NCBI GenBank assembly: GCA_003242315.1
Contig: QGUY01000219.1
Span: 1 to 6,707 of the forward strand
Source of the DNA: Bacteroidota bacterium
GTDB taxonomy: Bacteria > Bacteroidota > Bacteroidia > Cytophagales > Cyclobacteriaceae
Direction: 5' to 3'
DNA: 6,707 nucleotides
Below, piece after piece: positions 4,416 through 6,707 of this stretch. How positions within the stretch are numbered: the first letter of the stretch is position 1; each line of letters begins with the position of its first letter. The notes under the pieces were generated by a model that was given only the letters and a program-made list of their open reading frames with translations, ran no database searches and had not been told where the DNA came from. The position numbers were made by a program, and so were the translations under genes.

Positions 4416-6707
4416 ATGCGTGAAAAGTTTTTGCTGAACATTCTTCTTCTATCCATCGCGCTATGCACCGTCGCAGCGATAAGCAGCGTGGCCCAACCCG
4501 TTGTGGCGGATGCTGGCCCACCCACTGCGGAGGTTTGTGAAGGCGACGGCCTCGTTCTTGGAGGAAGCCCAACGGCTTCGGGCGGTACGGGCTATTACAG
4601 CATTATCTGGACATCCAACCCACCGGGATTTTTCAGCCAGGCAAGCAACCCGGTCGTCACACCTGAAGAAAATACTGTCTACATGGTTACAGTTACAGAC
4701 TCGGATGGGGAGACCGACATCGACTTTATTTCTGTAACAATCAATTCGAGAACAGATCCAGCCGACCTCGACATTGTGTTCAATCCGGACGCAAATTCCT
4801 ACAGCATCGACAGTCCTCCGGTGGACCTTTCTTTTACCGTTGACGGTGGCGGAGGTGGAACCGGAGTACTCAGCGGCGACGGTGTCAACAGCACGACCAA
4901 CAAGTTCTTCCCTAACGCAGCTAACATAGGTGCAAACGACATCACGCTGACGTTTACCAACACGGACGGATGTGTAACTGAGATTACGGAGACAGTTAGT
5001 GTTTACAATCCTAACGGTTTCATTAGTGGGTTGGAGAACAGCTACTGTCCGTATGGTGACGACGACGTCACTATCAACGTTCCTCCACCCTATCTCTCCT
5101 TTGTAGATGTCTACTTGTACAATGAAGGCGGCGTAGCCATTCCTGACGGAACAGCATGGACAAAGGACCTTGGTACCCGGACCGTTCATCTGAATCTCGA
5201 CCTCCTGCCCATTGGCAAGAACAAATTCTATATCATATACCAAATCATGGGGATCATCGGGTACAACTACGCGCCGTACCTGGATCTTACCTGCCTGTGT
5301 ATTCAGTACAACGTCACGCCCATAATTGGTCCGGTACAGACGCTTGTGGAGGTTCCTATGATCATCAATCCACAGCCCGTAGTGAAGATTGCCTTCAAGG
5401 CGGAATCACCCGCGCTGTGCCGCAACGCCACTCCCCTCACACTGGAGGGTGCGCCGGTCGGTGGCATCTGGCAAGGCCTTGGCATTACTCCCGCTCCCGG
5501 AAATGATGCCAGTCCGGATTTCTCAGCGGGCGACAACGGTATCGCGTCTTTCAACCCTTCGGCCGCGAACGTGGGCGTCAACCCGATTCGATACATCTAT
5601 GAAGATGCCAATGGATGTCGCGACACGACGCGCGTCGACATGACCGTACACGATCTCCCCGTACTCAACTTCACAGCGCCAAACGGCTGCGTGGGGATGC
5701 CGGTAGAATTCGATCCCTCGGTCAACGTTCCTCCGGGTGTTACTGTAACAGGGTATGTGTGGGACTTCGACGACGATCGCAGGGAATCACACATTGTGCT
5801 GCCGGATCCAACAACGCATGTATTCAACTCCAGCAACGATTACGATGTCACACTGGGAGCAACGACGTCTGACGGGTGCTTTACGTCCGTCACGAAGCAA
5901 ATATCCGTCGGCGATATTCCGGATGTGAAACTCGGATGGTCGTCAGTATGCGACGGAGACCCTACGCGATTTGCATTTAAATCGTCATTCTTCAGCGCTA
6001 CACCATCCGACCTGTACAGCGTCTCCTGGGATTTCGGAGACGGCTCTACTTTCACACGGGTCAACCCTACGATGCCTGACACGGTTCGACAGTACACTTA
6101 TGCTGCACCGGGTGTATTTAAAGCTCACGTAACGCTGCAGACCGACCTTGGGTGTACAAACGCTGATACGGTACAGCTATACAAAGTTGCACGAACAGGA
6201 ATTATTGATGGCGACAACGAATATTTGCAGGACTTCAACACAGCTACCCTTGAAGAACAGCAATGGGTAAGCGGCGGAAATAATTCTTCCTGGGAATGGG
6301 GCGTACCTTCGAAAACGCTTATCAACGATGACGCTTCAGGCGGTGGCAAGGCATGGGTGACAAGTCTTACCGGGTCGTTCAACATCAATGAGGATTCATG
6401 GGTACACAGCCCATGCATCGACCTTTCAGAGATCGACCGGCCCGTACTATCGCTTGACATTCGATCCCTCACCCGCAACCGAATTGAAGGTGCCGTTCTG
6501 CAGGTGAATGTGACCGGGTCGACAAACAAGGAATCAGACTGGAGGACAATTGGAAGCGTTGGCGTTGGCGCTAACTGGTACAACGCGACGGGCATTCTGA
6601 GTAACCCCGGTAACCAGTCGCTTAACCAAACCGGATGGTCCGGGTCTGTCGACTCTACAGGATGGCGAAAGGCTGTCACTCAACCCACAAAAAAATTTGC
6701 CCCATTA
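4416..6707 (+). CDS. Large secreted Ig-like/PKD-domain protein, likely type IX secretion cargo (3'-partial)
   Basis: An open frame of 764 codons from ATG 4416 to the window edge, with no stop. The signal peptide is MREKFLLNILLLSIALCTVA then AISSVA, with likely cleavage after A26. Domains in order: Ig/PKD-like 29-109 (AGPPTAEVCEGDGLVLGGSP); Ig-like about 115-198, ending TNTDGC then VSVYN; an unassigned part 205-320; a second Ig-like copy 320-413 (IWQGLGI, then YIYEDANGC); PKD 415-499 (YVWDFDDD); PKD 503-592 (VSWDFGDGS); and a MAM/jelly-roll-like region from 594 (YLQDFN, SSWEWGVP, SWVHSPCIDLS). Such proteins in Bacteroidota are usually surface adhesins or matrix proteins ending in a type IX sorting or gliding-associated domain, which would lie beyond the window. 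The gene begins 6 bases after the lipoprotein stop without a clear Shine-Dalgarno site. The last dozen codons look atypical. No enzymatic motif was seen. Confidence 0.88.
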   Translation, partial: MREKFLLNILLLSIALCTVAAISSVAQPVVADAGPPTAEVCEGDGLVLGGSPTASGGTGYYSIIWTSNPPGFFSQASNPVVTPEENTVYMVTVTDSDGETDIDFISVTINSRTDPADLDIVFNPDANSYSIDSPPVDLSFTVDGGGGGTGVLSGDGVNSTTNKFFPNAANIGANDITLTFTNTDGCVTEITETVSVYNPNGFISGLENSYCPYGDDDVTINVPPPYLSFVDVYLYNEGGVAIPDGTAWTKDLGTRTVHLNLDLLPIGKNKFYIIYQIMGIIGYNYAPYLDLTCLCIQYNVTPIIGPVQTLVEVPMIINPQPVVKIAFKAESPALCRNATPLTLEGAPVGGIWQGLGITPAPGNDASPDFSAGDNGIASFNPSAANVGVNPIRYIYEDANGCRDTTRVDMTVHDLPVLNFTAPNGCVGMPVEFDPSVNVPPGVTVTGYVWDFDDDRRESHIVLPDPTTHVFNSSNDYDVTLGATTSDGCFTSVTKQISVGDIPDVKLGWSSVCDGDPTRFAFKSSFFSATPSDLYSVSWDFGDGSTFTRVNPTMPDTVRQYTYAAPGVFKAHVTLQTDLGCTNADTVQLYKVARTGIIDGDNEYLQDFNTATLEEQQWVSGGNNSSWEWGVPSKTLINDDASGGGKAWVTSLTGSFNINEDSWVHSPCIDLSEIDRPVLSLDIRSLTRNRIEGAVLQVNVTGSTNKESDWRTIGSVGVGANWYNATGILSNPGNQSLNQTGWSGSVDSTGWRKAVTQPTKKFAPL
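4812..5654 (+). repeat. Two diverged Ig-like domain copies within the secreted protein
   Basis: Residues 133-198 and 341-413 share a layout. A Gly-rich strand (GGGTGVLSGDGV versus GGIWQGLGI) leads to F-x-P-x-A-A-N-(I/V)-G (FFPNAANIGAND versus FNPSAANVGVNP), then to ITLTFTNTDGC versus IRYIYEDANGC and a closing T-x-(S/T)-V strand. The copies are separated by the unassigned segment 205-320. The likeness is visible only in protein; the DNA is not closely repeated. Confidence 0.65.
5649..6191 (+). repeat. Tandem PKD domains
   Basis: Two consecutive PKD-type domains at residues about 412-499 and 503-592 of the secreted protein. Each has the hallmark WDF(D/G)D turn (WDFDDD at 449-454, WDFGDG at 538-543), a later aromatic/His strand (THVFNSSNDYDVTL; RQYTYAAPGVFKAHVTL), and a Gly-Cys near the end (SDGC, DLGC). 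PKD domains act as rigid spacers or binding modules in secreted proteins. Confidence 0.8.
6195..6707 (+). other. MAM/jelly-roll-like region of the secreted protein, cut by the window edge
   Basis: From residue 594 the protein changes style: YLQDFNTATLEEQQW, NNSSWEWGVPSK, GGGKAWVTSLTG, EDSWVHSPCIDLS, RPVLSLDIRS, GAVLQVNV, then NWYNATGILSNPGNQ and GWSGS. This is the order of conserved pieces I know from a concanavalin-like domain common in Bacteroidota PKD proteins. It would normally continue for some tens of residues past the edge. Confidence 0.55.

Noticed and set aside
4461..5243. 260-codon open frame on the minus strand
   Set aside because: It lies wholly inside the + strand PKD gene, which has a signal peptide and clear domains. 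The minus-strand product is Val/Arg/Cys-rich with no recognisable domain and no operon context.
6125..6679. 184-codon open frame on the minus strand
   Set aside because: Antisense to the PKD and MAM-like part of the secreted protein; low-complexity Pro/Ser/Leu product without a motif.

Overview
The window looks like a piece of a Bacteroidota chromosome, most likely Cytophagales-like. The evidence is the gene families: a nSTAND/WD40 protein of the type common in that phylum, a PorT-like outer-membrane barrel, a lipoprotein beta-propeller, and a large secreted PKD/Ig-like protein of the kind exported by type IX secretion. Start codons have weak or no Shine-Dalgarno sequences, which also fits. 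Base composition is moderate, with no obvious shift between genes. No database search was possible, so the taxonomic call is an inference.

Layout: four genes, all on the + strand and packed head to tail. (1) Positions 2-2059: C-terminal part of a nSTAND NTPase. It has a membrane anchor, a coiled coil built from 14-residue units and a seven-bladed WD40 propeller; its start lies upstream of the window. (2) 2083-3129: a secreted protein with a short helical N-terminal domain and an outer-membrane beta-barrel. (3) 3126-4409: a lipoprotein made of propeller-like repeats, overlapping gene 2 by 4 bases (ATGA). (4) 4416-6707: an open-ended gene for a large secreted protein with Ig-like and PKD domains and a MAM/jelly-roll-like region, running off the right edge. 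The gaps are 23 bases, a 4-base overlap and 6 bases, so one transcript is likely. There is no gene-free stretch over 300 bases. I saw no tRNA, rRNA, CRISPR array, insertion sequence, promoter or terminator.

Working together (inference): the charge pattern around the membrane segment of gene 1 predicts the NTPase in the cytoplasm and the coiled coil plus WD40 propeller in the periplasm. The neighbours encode an outer-membrane barrel, an outer-membrane or surface lipoprotein, and a secreted adhesin-like protein. The operon could therefore be a trans-envelope assembly linking a cytoplasmic STAND switch to a surface structure. This is the most interesting reading of the window, and it is not proven by sequence alone.
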